Below are positions 35,583 through 44,942 of a stretch of 64,000 bases of DNA, in pieces. The stretch spans positions 682,001-746,000 of the forward strand of contig NZ_JACVVD010000003.1 of assembly GCF_014534655.1 (NCBI RefSeq), written 5' to 3'. Below the pieces are notes generated by a model that was given only the letters and a program-made list of their open reading frames with translations, did not search any database and was not told where the DNA came from. Source of the DNA: Paenibacillus sedimenti (lineage in GTDB: Bacteria; Bacillota; Bacilli; Paenibacillales; NBRC-103111). The first letter of the stretch is position 1, and each line of letters starts with the position of its first letter. Made by a program: the position numbers and the translations under genes.

Positions 35583-36717
35583 AATTAATAGCTTTAAACG
35601 TGAGCACAGCCTGATGCAGCCGCTCGCATGCATCCGTATTTTCAGGCAGCGGATGAGCCGACCGTATGGAGCGTACGACACTTTGCAGCAATTGTTCGGG
35701 CATATCAACATCGGATGAATGTGCGGTCATGGCGACAATGAGCTTCAGTTCGGGCACGACAAAAATCCGCCGTCCCCCCGATCCAGCCGCATAGAACATC
35801 TCATACTTCTTAGTATCTCCGTCGAAACGTCCTCGGGATATTGTTTTTAACCACCAATAGTACCCGTATCCGCCTTGTTCTCCGTTCTTATAATTATGAA
35901 TAATTCGCTTAGTCAGTGTCTCCTGAATCCAACGCTTAGGTATGATTTGTTGCCCATCCCACTCGCCTTCCTTCATGTACAGCAACCCGATTTTCACCAT
36001 ATCGCGCGCAGTCAATGCCAGCGCCCAACTGCCTATACTATAGCCCTGCGGATCATGGTTCCAGTTCGTCCGGGTGATGCCTAGCGGCGTGAACAACCGT
36101 TTTTTTGCATAGTCAAAAAGAGATTCTCCGGTTGCTTTATGCAGCACAGCAGACATCAAGTGTGCGTCTCCATTACTGTAATTAAAGCGAGTGCCAGGCT
36201 TATTGGCAGCAGGTTTGTCCAAGATCGTTTGAACCCAGTTCGCCGAATACATCATTTCTTGCGAGGACTGTCCGTACTCATCTGGCCATTCCACCCCGGA
36301 CGTCATGTAAAGCAGGTGCTTGATCGCAATTTCATATTTTAATGGTACTTTTGCCAGCTCAGGAAAAAACTCAGAGAGCCTTTGGTCCACGCTTTTCAGC
36401 TTTTGTTCAGACAACGCAATTCCTGTTAACACAGACGTTATTCCTTTTGTGACGGAACGCGTATCTTGAGGCTTGTCAGCTTCATTGTCGGCATTATAGG
36501 CTTCAGCTACTAAGTATCCGTTACGTATGATGACCATACTGTGCACATGTCGATCACGGAAAATATCGATCGTATCAGCCAATTGGTCTGAGTCCATCCC
36601 CTGAGCTTCCGGCGTCGTCGTATGCCAGCCTTCGGTCGGCCAGTACGGGCCAGGTTTGCCCTTGACAGTTGAGATTCTCACTACTTCATTAGTCGTATTT
36701 CTATTCACTCCACTCAT
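35581..36717 (-). CDS. serine hydrolase of the class C beta-lactamase family
   Basis: 378 aa, no signal peptide, so cytoplasmic or leaderless. Active-site SVTK (near 88-91), second motif YSNGDAH (near 180) and a Gly-rich region near 290. This broad family includes esterases and D-aminopeptidases; beta-lactam resistance is not implied. ATG 36717 has GGAAGG only a few nt upstream. Single gene. Confidence 0.85.
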   Translation of the reverse strand: MSGVNRNTTNEVVRISTVKGKPGPYWPTEGWHTTTPEAQGMDSDQLADTIDIFRDRHVHSMVIIRNGYLVAEAYNADNEADKPQDTRSVTKGITSVLTGIALSEQKLKSVDQRLSEFFPELAKVPLKYEIAIKHLLYMTSGVEWPDEYGQSSQEMMYSANWVQTILDKPAANKPGTRFNYSNGDAHLMSAVLHKATGESLFDYAKKRLFTPLGITRTNWNHDPQGYSIGSWALALTARDMVKIGLLYMKEGEWDGQQIIPKRWIQETLTKRIIHNYKNGEQGGYGYYWWLKTISRGRFDGDTKKYEMFYAAGSGGRRIFVVPELKLIVAMTAHSSDVDMPEQLLQSVVRSIRSAHPLPENTDACERLHQAVLTFKAIN

Positions 36718-36846
36718 ATCCTTCCGAAAGTCATTTCATGGAACATCATACTCCGGAGTTATGAATGAATTATGTACTGAACCTTAAAAAAACCTAAAAG
36801 TTAGCTGAAATTAAGCTTAAAATCTCCAGTGAATAGTTACCCGGTG

Positions 36847-37767
36847 TTATAACCGCCTAATTGATGCCGACATCTGACCGCGTTTAATCGCCGTATTTGT
36901 CACATAAACGCCAGCGACGATAAGAACAGCACCCAGCAAATGATACATTCGAAGCGACTCCCCCGTAAAACCTGTTGCAAAAATAGCGCTAAATAGCGGT
37001 ATTAGATTCAAAAATCCGGCACACCGTTGCGGCCCCGCGAGTTCGATAGCCCGATTCCAGGAGAGAAAAGCAATGATAGAGGCGAATAAACCAATATACG
37101 CCACTCCTGCGAGAACAGCCGGGCTCCATGTAACAACCGGGGCAACCGCGATTATTTCCGCGGCAGATAACGGAACTAACAAGATTAGCGCTATGGCAAC
37201 CTGTGCAAGCAAAAAAGCGCTTGAAGGAAATTGGCCTGCGACCTTCTTCATGCCAACCGAATATAACGCCCAGCACAGAATCGCCAACAGCATCAGGAGA
37301 TCCCCTTTATTAAAAGAAAGCGTAAGCAAAGCCTGCAGGCTTCCGCGTCCGATGATCCAAAACACCCCCGCCATGGAGATAAGGATGCCTGGCAATGCTG
37401 ACCATGCGAAGCGCTCATTCATCACAAGCCATGCCAGAAGCACGACCATGATGGGCGTTGCCGAATTCATTAACGAGGCGTTAATGGATCCGGTAAATTG
37501 AACCGCCGCATATGTCAACGTGTTAAATCCGGCTACGCCTGTGACCGATAGGAAGACGACGGTCTTCCAGCTTCGGAGAAAGCTGCCGCGCAGCTGCCAA
37601 GCTTCCTTACCGTAAAATGGGAGTAGGCAAACGAAGGCTATAGCCCAACGGATGGCCGCGAGTGTAAGCGGCGGGATGTGCGTTACCAGTACTTTGCCGG
37701 CTACAAAGTTCCCTCCCCAAATGCAAGTTGCAAGGATGAGCAATAGATAAGGCGAACGTCGGATCAT
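36847..37767 (-). CDS. EamA/DMT family transporter
   Basis: 306 aa, ten membrane helices in two EamA halves (LATCIWGGNFVAGKVL at the start; ILCWALYSVGMKK in the second half). Drug/metabolite exporters of this type release amino acids or other small metabolites. ATG 37767 with AAGGAG upstream. Single gene; the substrate cannot be told. Confidence 0.88.
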   Translation of the reverse strand: MIRRSPYLLLILATCIWGGNFVAGKVLVTHIPPLTLAAIRWAIAFVCLLPFYGKEAWQLRGSFLRSWKTVVFLSVTGVAGFNTLTYAAVQFTGSINASLMNSATPIMVVLLAWLVMNERFAWSALPGILISMAGVFWIIGRGSLQALLTLSFNKGDLLMLLAILCWALYSVGMKKVAGQFPSSAFLLAQVAIALILLVPLSAAEIIAVAPVVTWSPAVLAGVAYIGLFASIIAFLSWNRAIELAGPQRCAGFLNLIPLFSAIFATGFTGESLRMYHLLGAVLIVAGVYVTNTAIKRGQMSASIRRL

Positions 37768-37859
37768 GTCGGTTTGTACTCCTTTATTCTCGAATCTTCG
37801 GTATCCTTCATAATAGCACAGGCGGCTTATCTAAACACGGTTGAATTTGCGAAAATGAA

Positions 37860-37907
37860 CAAGACCACGTTTCTTCGCATACGGATTGCGATTAACGTGG
37901 TCTTATT
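37860..37907 (-). terminator. terminator after the small membrane protein gene
   Basis: Inverted pair AAGACCACGTT / AACGTGGTCTT around a long loop, followed on the minus strand by TTGTTCATTTT. It lies directly after the 71-aa gene. Confidence 0.65.
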
Positions 37908-37911
37908 AATC

Positions 37912-38127
37912 TCAGAGCAAGCTGCGAATATAAGCGACTAAAGCAAGCAAGCCCAGAGCTATAGCAATGACATAAAACGAAGTGAGCCGAACCCACTTCA
38001 CTCCCGTTTGCTGAAAATAGGTTTGATCTCCTTCACGATTTCGACGCGAGAAGCCGACCCACAATGTACCGCCCAAGCCAAGCAATAATATAACGGAGAA
38101 CACCGCGTAGTAGAAATAAATACTCAT
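37912..38127 (-). CDS. small two-helix membrane protein, unknown function
   Basis: 71 aa. Two hydrophobic helices (about 4-24 and 48-68) separated by a charged segment (FSRRNREGDQTYFQQTG). Start ATG 38127 with GGGGAG 7 nt upstream; an upstream in-frame start at 38184 lacks a ribosome binding site. The clear signals at both ends support a real gene. I do not recognise the family. Confidence 0.7.
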   Translation of the reverse strand: MSIYFYYAVFSVILLLGLGGTLWVGFSRRNREGDQTYFQQTGVKWVRLTSFYVIAIALGLLALVAYIRSLL

Positions 38128-38265
38128 CGAATGACTCCCCTTTCTCTTGTAAATAGCATTTCTCTTTATGCTTTTAGCATACATGATTTAATAAGGAGTT
38201 TCACCATTCACTTTGGATCTTGAATGAATTGCATTTATTCGTATTCCAAAGGTCAAACTAACAAA

Positions 38266-38318
38266 AACAGGACCGTCCCTTAACAATGCTTTTCGCATTG
38301 GGGACAGTCCCTGTTCCG
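38266..38318 (-). terminator. terminator of the SLH repeat-protein gene
   Basis: On the minus strand AGGGACTGTCCCCAATGC-GAAAA-GCATTG..GGGACGGTCCT followed by GTTTTTGTT, just past the stop codon. Confidence 0.8.
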
Positions 38319-38329
38319 GTTTTCCTCGC

Positions 38330-40363
38330 CTATTTAATAATAATCGAGGTCACGACCCTATTCTTCCCTACAAGTTGAATGAGATGGCCTTCTTCAAACA
38401 AAGACAGGTTACCACTCAAGGTTACGCTTGCCGACACATTATAAATGGATGTTTGTTCTTTGCCGTTGATCGTTTGAACAATGGATATTGTCGCCATCTC
38501 GCCTTGCGCATTAAGCGTTGTTCCTTTTAACTTCCCTAAGATCTCGAACGGTTGGTCCGCATCAATCATTTTGGTGACCTCAATGTAGATGACTTTATTG
38601 TCTGAGGTACGAATATCGACTTGATCGCCTACTTTTAAGTCAGTAGCTCTGGCCTTCACACCGTTCCGATAAACGACTACATCTGAATGAAGGGTAAAGG
38701 TTGTTGAAACACCTGACTTTGTGAGTTTAAGCTGGTTGTTGCTTACTACTGCACTAACGGTTCCGTTATTGGTTATCGGTTGAACCATTTTGGTTACTTC
38801 AATGTAAATGACTTTATTGTCGGAAGTGCGAATATTGACTTCATCGCCGACTTTCAGTTCGGATGCATTGACTTTCAAGCCGTTGCGATAAATAACGACA
38901 TCCGCATGCAGCGCAAGCTCAAAATTAACACCTGACTTTACAAGCTTAAGCACATTATTGCTCACAGCCGCACTTACCGTTCCGCTATTCGTGATGGCCT
39001 GAGCCGTCTGAGTGACTTCAATGAAGATGACTTTATTATCAGATGTTCGAACATTCACCTCATCACCGACTCTCAGTGCTGCCGCATTCACTTTGACGCC
39101 ATTGCGGTAAATAACAACGTCGGGATGAAGTGTATAATTCGTTCTGATCCCCGACTTCGTTAGCTGCAGCACATTATTGCTAATCGCCGCGCTGACAGTT
39201 CCGCTGCTTGAAACCGGCACAACGGATTTTGTGACTTCAATGTAAATAACCTTATTGTCTGATGTACGGATATTGATTTCGTCACCGATTTTCAGATCGT
39301 TGGCACTCACCTTAACCCCATTACGGTAAACGACTACATCCGGATGCAGAGGAAGCGATGACGTCGTTCCGGCCTTCGTGAGCGTAAGTGTATGATTAGA
39401 AACTGCAGCGCTCACGGTTCCGCTATAGATAATCGGCTGCACGGCCTTCGTCACTTCGATGAATACGATTTGATTATTAAACGTGCGAACTTTTACTTCA
39501 TCGCCGATTTGAAGTGCGGAGGCGTTCACTTTAGCTCCATTCCGATAAATGAATACGTCTGGATGCAGCGCATAAGAAGATGTTGAACCTGAACTTGTGA
39601 TTCTAAGCGTGTTGTTGCTTACAGCCGCATTAACAGTTCCTTTAATCGTATTATTGCCTTGATCCGGCAAGTGACCGCCAGTACGGTCCAGCAAAGCGGC
39701 AAGCTGTGCCCGTGTTACAGGTTGATTCGGTCTAAACGTATTGTCTTCAAATCCATCCACTAAACCTTTCTCAATAGCGACCGCTACATAACCAACAGAT
39801 CCCGCAGGAATTTGGTTCGCATCTTTAAAAGGCAGTTTCGTGTTCATTTTCGCCTTCGCTTGGGCATCCAGCTTTAAAGCCTTGACCAAAAGCGTCGTCG
39901 CCCACAGCCGGTCTCCAGCCTTCTGCGGCTGAACCATATCATCATTTTCCGAGAATAAATCGTTCTCCAAGGCAACGGCCACATAACCGACCGCCCATGC
40001 AGGAATTTGATTCGCATCTTTAAAATTCAATTTGGTGCTCATTTCCGCCGCTGATTCAGCCTGTGCGCGAAGTCCCATCAACCGAACGGCAGCCGTAATC
40101 GCTTCGATCCGCGAAACCGTATTATGCGGTTTAAAGGTGCCATCCTCGTAGCCTTCAAACACACGCTTGGAAGCTAAGCTTGCAATATAACGTATCGCCC
40201 ATTCCGCACTTTGTAAATCATCGAAAGTGAGGTGAATTTCTACTTTTGAATCCTTACTGCTGCCTTGGCCATTGTTGTTATTCTGAGCCAAAGCCGCTGT
40301 GCCGCTTCCCATCATCATCGCGACCACGAGTCCAGTTGCAACTGCTTTTTTCACAAACGACAT
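38330..40363 (-). CDS. secreted SLH protein with five 73-residue repeats
   Basis: 677 aa. Signal peptide (ends AALAQ near 27), three SLH domains (about 45-100, 112-165, 178-230; e.g. VFEGYEDGTFKPHNTVSR) that bind pyruvylated cell-wall polymer, then five near-identical 73-aa beta-rich units starting at residues 243, 316, 389, 462 and 535 (motifs LHPDVVIYRNG, KVGDEVNIRTSDNKVIYIEVT), and a C-terminal domain (about 606-677). Probably a surface protein; the repeat recalls small beta-barrel modules but I cannot name it. ATG 40363 has GGGAGAGGG upstream. Single-gene unit. Confidence 0.88.
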   Translation of the reverse strand: MSFVKKAVATGLVVAMMMGSGTAALAQNNNNGQGSSKDSKVEIHLTFDDLQSAEWAIRYIASLASKRVFEGYEDGTFKPHNTVSRIEAITAAVRLMGLRAQAESAAEMSTKLNFKDANQIPAWAVGYVAVALENDLFSENDDMVQPQKAGDRLWATTLLVKALKLDAQAKAKMNTKLPFKDANQIPAGSVGYVAVAIEKGLVDGFEDNTFRPNQPVTRAQLAALLDRTGGHLPDQGNNTIKGTVNAAVSNNTLRITSSGSTSSYALHPDVFIYRNGAKVNASALQIGDEVKVRTFNNQIVFIEVTKAVQPIIYSGTVSAAVSNHTLTLTKAGTTSSLPLHPDVVVYRNGVKVSANDLKIGDEINIRTSDNKVIYIEVTKSVVPVSSSGTVSAAISNNVLQLTKSGIRTNYTLHPDVVIYRNGVKVNAAALRVGDEVNVRTSDNKVIFIEVTQTAQAITNSGTVSAAVSNNVLKLVKSGVNFELALHADVVIYRNGLKVNASELKVGDEVNIRTSDNKVIYIEVTKMVQPITNNGTVSAVVSNNQLKLTKSGVSTTFTLHSDVVVYRNGVKARATDLKVGDQVDIRTSDNKVIYIEVTKMIDADQPFEILGKLKGTTLNAQGEMATISIVQTINGKEQTSIYNVSASVTLSGNLSLFEEGHLIQLVGKNRVVTSIIIK
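38549..39637 (-). repeat. five tandem 219-bp coding repeats
   Basis: Encodes the five 73-aa units of the SLH protein. Units share long words at the protein level (e.g. IRTSDNKVIYIEVTK) and vary mostly in the first 25 residues. Confidence 0.85.
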
Positions 40364-40484
40364 CCAGTTCCCTCTCCCTTTTTCATAAATTTATCCATGA
40401 TGACTTTATACGATAGGAGTTCGATGGAATGGTTAATTTTGGGAGGGTTCCTTTATTTCCCAGATGAAATTATTTTTCTTAAAA

Positions 40485-40527
40485 ACAAAAAAAGCAGATT
40501 TATCGCCATCAACGATAAATCCGCTTT
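40485..40527 (-). terminator. terminator after the IDEAL gene
   Basis: Stem AAAGCGGATTTATCG / CGATAAATCTGCTTT followed on the minus strand by TTTTG. Confidence 0.8.
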
Positions 40528-40543
40528 ATTTCAGCAGTACATA

Positions 40544-40918
40544 TTATTTGATTCGGGGCAAGCCCAATCGATTCACTGGAATAGTAACGGCGTCAGGAAG
40601 TTTACCAATTTTCTCCTTGCCTTTGGAGATCGTTTGTAATTGATCGGTAAGCTCCATAAACCAAGCCTCATCATGCGCTGCCAATGCCAGATCGATAAGA
40701 ACTCGAATCCGAGACTCTTCTTTTAATGAAATCATAGGTGTTCTTTTAAGTCGGTTCTTAGCCACTTTCACCATGGTACCAACAATTTCTTCGTTATCGG
40801 ATCTAAGCACATTGACACTAATGAGATCCTGCATTTCATGAATCGACTCAATGTATCCCTGGACTAATTCCCCAGCTTCTGTTCGACCGTGCACCCAATC
40901 GCCTATCTCAAAAGTCAT
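40544..40918 (-). CDS. IDEAL domain-containing protein
   Basis: 124 aa, soluble. The C-terminal half carries the IDEAL pattern (VLIDLALAAHDEAWFMELTDQL, about 75-96). The N-terminal half (FEIGDWVHGRTEAGELVQGYI) looks like a small beta-barrel domain. IDEAL proteins are found mainly in Bacillales; most have no known role. ATG 40918 with AGGTGG 9 nt upstream. Confidence 0.8.
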   Translation of the reverse strand: MTFEIGDWVHGRTEAGELVQGYIESIHEMQDLISVNVLRSDNEEIVGTMVKVAKNRLKRTPMISLKEESRIRVLIDLALAAHDEAWFMELTDQLQTISKGKEKIGKLPDAVTIPVNRLGLPRIK

Positions 40919-41028
40919 CTTCCTACACCACCTGTCAAAAGAAATGAAAAACTTATACTGTAATAATAATATTTACAGTTGGTTTTGTCAAATGACAGGT
41001 CAAAAATGGACTTTGATCATGAATCTTT

Positions 41029-41646
41029 CTATAGCTTTCTGATTTGACTGATCGCATGCTTGGATCCAATGGCTGCTAAAGCCATTAAAATAGGGATCGC
41101 GCATGTTTTGAGCGCCTCAACAATGACCAGCATTGGCCTAAACAACTGAGGCTCTCCCAGAATAAATACGTGAAGATGTAATTTCTCTAATTGGTTCGGT
41201 GCCAGCATGAAATATAAAACATATGCGACCGCCACTGAGGGGATGAAATAAGGAATAAGAACCAATGTTTGTATCAAGCTTCTCAACTTGAAGGATTTTA
41301 TACCACTCACCACCAGAGCAACCACAAGCGCAATGATTCCGCTAACCGCGACATACTCCAACTTGATGATCAGCGTATTGGCAAGGGCGTTACGGAATTC
41401 GGGACTTGCGAACAACTTGGAGAAATTCGCCATCCCTACCCAAGGGCTGCCGGACAGCCCGCGAAAAATACTATAGTTCTTAAATGCTATCACCATGCTG
41501 GTGATTAGCGGTAAGATTTTAAAAAAGAAAAGCAGAAGCATCGCAGGAATTATTATGATGTAGTGGAGTTTATACTTCCAAATGCGGCGCAGCACTCCTA
41601 CAGTTACTGCAGTATCCTCTGTCCCTTGAATCTGAGGCGTATCCAT
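41029..41646 (-). pseudogene. 3'-truncated sugar ABC permease gene
   Basis: 205 codons of an LplB-like permease (normal length about 310) with good start signals (AAAGGTGAG before ATG 41646) and the first four or five helices. After ALAAIGSKH the reading ends in an unrelated tail (AISQIRKL) and a stop. The EAA loop needed to contact the ATPase is missing, and the DNA beyond 41029 does not encode it in any frame. No binding protein or second permease is nearby. A deletion remnant. Confidence 0.75.
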
Positions 41647-41816
41647 GTCTTAATCTCACCTTTCATCGTCTTTTAAGCCATGAATAACCATTTCGTGACT
41701 ACCCAATTATAAGGAAATTGCAGAAGTACAGGATTTTCTTCCGTTCATTACTTTTCACGCGTTTTTACGGAAGAAAAGAAGCTTCCGCCCGGCATGTTCC
41801 GGAAACAAGAGCAAAA

Positions 41817-41858
41817 TAAGCCTAACCAGGCAGCGGCAAAACTGCGAGATTAGGCTTA
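41817..41858 (-). terminator. terminator after the hydroxyacid dehydrogenase gene
   Basis: Stem TAAGCCTAATCTCGCAG / CTGCCTGGTTAGGCTTA followed on the minus strand by TTTTGC. Confidence 0.75.
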
Positions 41859-41868
41859 CAAATCAATG

Positions 41869-42834
41869 CTATTTCAACTCCGGCACGATATTCGGCGGAA
41901 TTTGACCGGTAACGCCGGCCACGACATTGCGTGCAGCCATCATGGCCATGTCACGACGGGTTTTCGAGGTGGCAGAACCGATGTGCGGCAGAGTCACAAC
42001 GTTTTTCATGGTGAGTAATGGGTTACTCGGATCAACCGGCTCTTGCTCAAAAACATCCAGGGCTGCGGCATGAATGAGCCGTTCCTCCAGCGCTTCGATC
42101 AAAGCTTTTTCATCCACCAACGGACCGCGCGATGCATTAATGAATATCGCCGTCCGTTTCATCAATTGGAAATGCTCTTTACGGATCATATGATGCGTTT
42201 CGGCGGTCAGCGGCGTCATCACGACGACATAGTCAGACTCGCGAAGTAGCTGCTCCTGCGTCCTGTATTGCGCCCCGTACTTCTCCTCGGCTTGCGGCTT
42301 TCGGTTCCGGTTGGCATACAGGATGTTCATATCGAAACCGAACCTTGCGCGTTTGGCGACGGCTTCGCCGATCCGCCCCATGCCGATAATGCCAAGCGTG
42401 GCGTGATGTACGTCGATACCGAACAATTCCTCGTCGGAAGGCCCCCAGCCACTTTCTTTGACCAACCTGTCCAGCTCGGCGGTGCGGCGCGCCACTGCCA
42501 GCATCAAAGCAAGAACAAGGTCGGCTACTGTGTCGTCGAGCACGTCAGGTGTATGTGTGCCGATGACGCCATGCTTTCTCATGGCTGCCGTATCGAAGTT
42601 GTTGTAGCCCACCGAAATATTGCTGACGATTTTGAGGCGGGGTGCGCTCTTCAGCAGTTCTTCATCGATCGTTACACCCGATTGCAACAGCCCGTCCGCA
42701 GTCGCCAGCGCATGTTTCAATTGTTCCGGACTATTTTCGCTGACGGACAAATCCATGATTTCACAATGCTCCGAAATATACCTTGCGACCTCTTCGGGCA
42801 GCTTCTTGAGCACAAGTACGGTAGGCTTCGTCAT
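41869..42834 (-). CDS. D-2-hydroxyacid dehydrogenase (glyoxylate/hydroxypyruvate or 2-ketogluconate reductase type)
   Basis: 321 aa. NAD(P) motif LGIIGMGRIGEAVAKRA (near 148-164), catalytic Arg in NASRGPLVDE (near 235), Glu in the FEQEPVD segment and His in LPHIGSAT (near 288). Reduces 2-keto acids to D-2-hydroxy acids. Such enzymes serve glyoxylate, hydroxypyruvate or 2-ketogluconate; sequence alone does not decide. ATG 42834 with AGGTGG upstream. Own terminator. Confidence 0.9.
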   Translation of the reverse strand: MTKPTVLVLKKLPEEVARYISEHCEIMDLSVSENSPEQLKHALATADGLLQSGVTIDEELLKSAPRLKIVSNISVGYNNFDTAAMRKHGVIGTHTPDVLDDTVADLVLALMLAVARRTAELDRLVKESGWGPSDEELFGIDVHHATLGIIGMGRIGEAVAKRARFGFDMNILYANRNRKPQAEEKYGAQYRTQEQLLRESDYVVVMTPLTAETHHMIRKEHFQLMKRTAIFINASRGPLVDEKALIEALEERLIHAAALDVFEQEPVDPSNPLLTMKNVVTLPHIGSATSKTRRDMAMMAARNVVAGVTGQIPPNIVPELK

Positions 42835-42925
42835 ACGTCCTATCCACCTCTTTTATCATCCAGATTTCTCCGCTTCGTCTTTAATCATAACATTTAACTC
42901 TATAGCGGGAAATCTCTCATGCTCG

Positions 42926-44932
42926 TCAACTCGTTTCCTCTATGATCGCAAAGCCCCATCTGGAAAGTTCCAAGGTTTGGCCTTGTTTCACAACCTGTCC
43001 GCTCAAAAGTTCAATTCCTTCTCCATGCGGATACTTCAAAGTCTCGGTATGATCGGAATAATTGAAATAGTAACGAACGGTTCTACCTAGTTCATTGACG
43101 CCCGATTTCATAATCAAAGGATGCCGGATTTCTTGATCTGCTCCCCAAAGTCCCGCTTCTTTAGCCGCCGCTTCAATAATTTTGCTCATCACAGCAGCGC
43201 TAGGCAAGCAGCCGATGTAAGTTGCAGTACCTTGGCCAAAGCAGTTCTTCGTTATCGCGGCATAGGCTCCCCAATGTGGATGATCATAGCTGGCCAGCAC
43301 CTCGGCAGTCGTTGACGTAAGCAGTTCCATCCACGTTTCCACTTGGTTGTTCTCCGCACCGACTCCAAAAGGATCGCCATTGAGTGAAACGGACTTCGGC
43401 TCCGCAAACATGTTGTATCGGATGCCGCAAGCTTCGCTAATGACGCCGGGCTGCAGTGTGGTGCGGACCTTGACATGTTCATCCGTAAATCCGCTTTTAA
43501 ACGTATACACAATATGACCGCCGTTTCTTACATAAGCGTTCAACCTTTCGAGCAGCTGGTCAGAGGCTGCATACAAGGCCGGAACCAGAAGCAAGTCATA
43601 GTTCTCGAACGTATCGCTGGCAGGACTTACGATATCGCAGCCGATGTTCATCTTAAATACTTCATCGTACATCAGCCGCACGATGTCGTTGTATTTGATC
43701 TTACCGCCGGGAAGCGGAAACCAGGACAGCGCCGTCAAAGCTTCATTGCTCACCAGCATAGCCACCCGGTTCGACTTCCGCAAATTGATGAGATGCGGCG
43801 ACAGCCGGTTGAAATCGATGCCGATCGTCTTCGCTTCTTCATACACCGGATTCGATTCGAAATCATGGCTGAGCAAGCCTTTCCAATACGTTTCGAAGGA
43901 ATTGTGAATCGAATGCCACTGCCAATAGGAGACCATGTTGGCGCCGGAGGCCAGGTGACTGAAGGCCAGCAGTCTCAATTGACCGGGATAAGGCGTCCAA
44001 TCCGGAAATGCCTGCGCCTGCGTTTCCAACACGAAATAGTTCGTGCCTTTCAAGGAACGCGTCACATCGCCGCCGAACGATATTTCAATTCCCGTCAAGT
44101 TATCTTGAGAAGGGTGATAAATGTCCACACCGGCAATATCCAGTGACGCGGAGGCTTCGAAATGGTCGACATCCGGCTGCACGCCAAAAGAATGACCCCT
44201 CCATTCGAAATCGAAGTTATGTGTAACGAACTGCTCCGGTCGTTTGTATTCGTTCACGATGGAAGCTTGCCAAGCGAGAAAATCCGTGACGAGCCTCCTT
44301 TGGAATCGCGCAAATTCAGACCCTAAGCTGCCATTAATCGTTCCGACAACGGATGGGAAGTCCTCCCAGCTGTTAATCCGGTTGCTCCAATAGTCAAGCC
44401 CGGATGCCTGATTGAGGCTTTCAATCGATTCGAACTTGGCCTTCATATATTTCACGAACATGAACTGAACATTTGCGCCCGCGGTATGGTAATGCTTGGT
44501 CTCATTATCCACCTGATAGCCGATAATAGCCGGGTGATCTTTGACATGCCCGATCAGCTTGCGGATGATTCTTTCGGCATAAAACAAATACGTCGGATTC
44601 GTGATATCCATGATCTGACGTGCTCCATAGCGGCCCGGACCCTTAGCGGTTTCAGCCAATACGTCCGGATGTTCCTTCACCATCCATGTAGGGATCGCAT
44701 ACGTAGGCGTTCCTACGATGACTTTTATGCCTGCCCGGTGCATCGCGTCCAGCACGCGATCGACATGGGAAAACTCAAAAACGCCGTTCTGCGGCTCGTG
44801 CGTACTCCATGTGGATTCGGCAATTCGCACCAGATTGATGCCCGCGTCCTTCATCATTTGGATATCTTTGTCCAATCGCTCGTAGGGCATATACTCCGTG
44901 TAATAGGCTACTCCGTACAGTAATTCTTTCAT
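42926..44932 (-). CDS. GH42 beta-galactosidase
   Basis: 668 aa, cytoplasmic. GH42 with TIM barrel (1-390), trimerisation and small C-terminal domains. Motifs: LVRIAESTWSTHEP near 35, acid/base Glu in GYQVDNETKHY (near 145) and nucleophile Glu in NYFVLETQAQAFPDW (near 305). Releases galactose from beta-galactosides such as galactan-derived oligomers. Start ATG 44932, 8 nt after GAGG, rather than ATG 44938 or the far upstream 45088, which lies inside the GH30 gene. It follows GH30 by 10 bp, so both are in one operon. Confidence 0.93.
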   Translation of the reverse strand: MKELLYGVAYYTEYMPYERLDKDIQMMKDAGINLVRIAESTWSTHEPQNGVFEFSHVDRVLDAMHRAGIKVIVGTPTYAIPTWMVKEHPDVLAETAKGPGRYGARQIMDITNPTYLFYAERIIRKLIGHVKDHPAIIGYQVDNETKHYHTAGANVQFMFVKYMKAKFESIESLNQASGLDYWSNRINSWEDFPSVVGTINGSLGSEFARFQRRLVTDFLAWQASIVNEYKRPEQFVTHNFDFEWRGHSFGVQPDVDHFEASASLDIAGVDIYHPSQDNLTGIEISFGGDVTRSLKGTNYFVLETQAQAFPDWTPYPGQLRLLAFSHLASGANMVSYWQWHSIHNSFETYWKGLLSHDFESNPVYEEAKTIGIDFNRLSPHLINLRKSNRVAMLVSNEALTALSWFPLPGGKIKYNDIVRLMYDEVFKMNIGCDIVSPASDTFENYDLLLVPALYAASDQLLERLNAYVRNGGHIVYTFKSGFTDEHVKVRTTLQPGVISEACGIRYNMFAEPKSVSLNGDPFGVGAENNQVETWMELLTSTTAEVLASYDHPHWGAYAAITKNCFGQGTATYIGCLPSAAVMSKIIEAAAKEAGLWGADQEIRHPLIMKSGVNELGRTVRYYFNYSDHTETLKYPHGEGIELLSGQVVKQGQTLELSRWGFAIIEETS

Positions 44933-44942
44933 GTCCATCACC

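Noticed and set aside
35581-36717. Beta-lactam resistance gene
   Set aside because: The SxxK and YxN motifs fit the broad class C-like serine hydrolase family, and there is no signal peptide; resistance is not supported.
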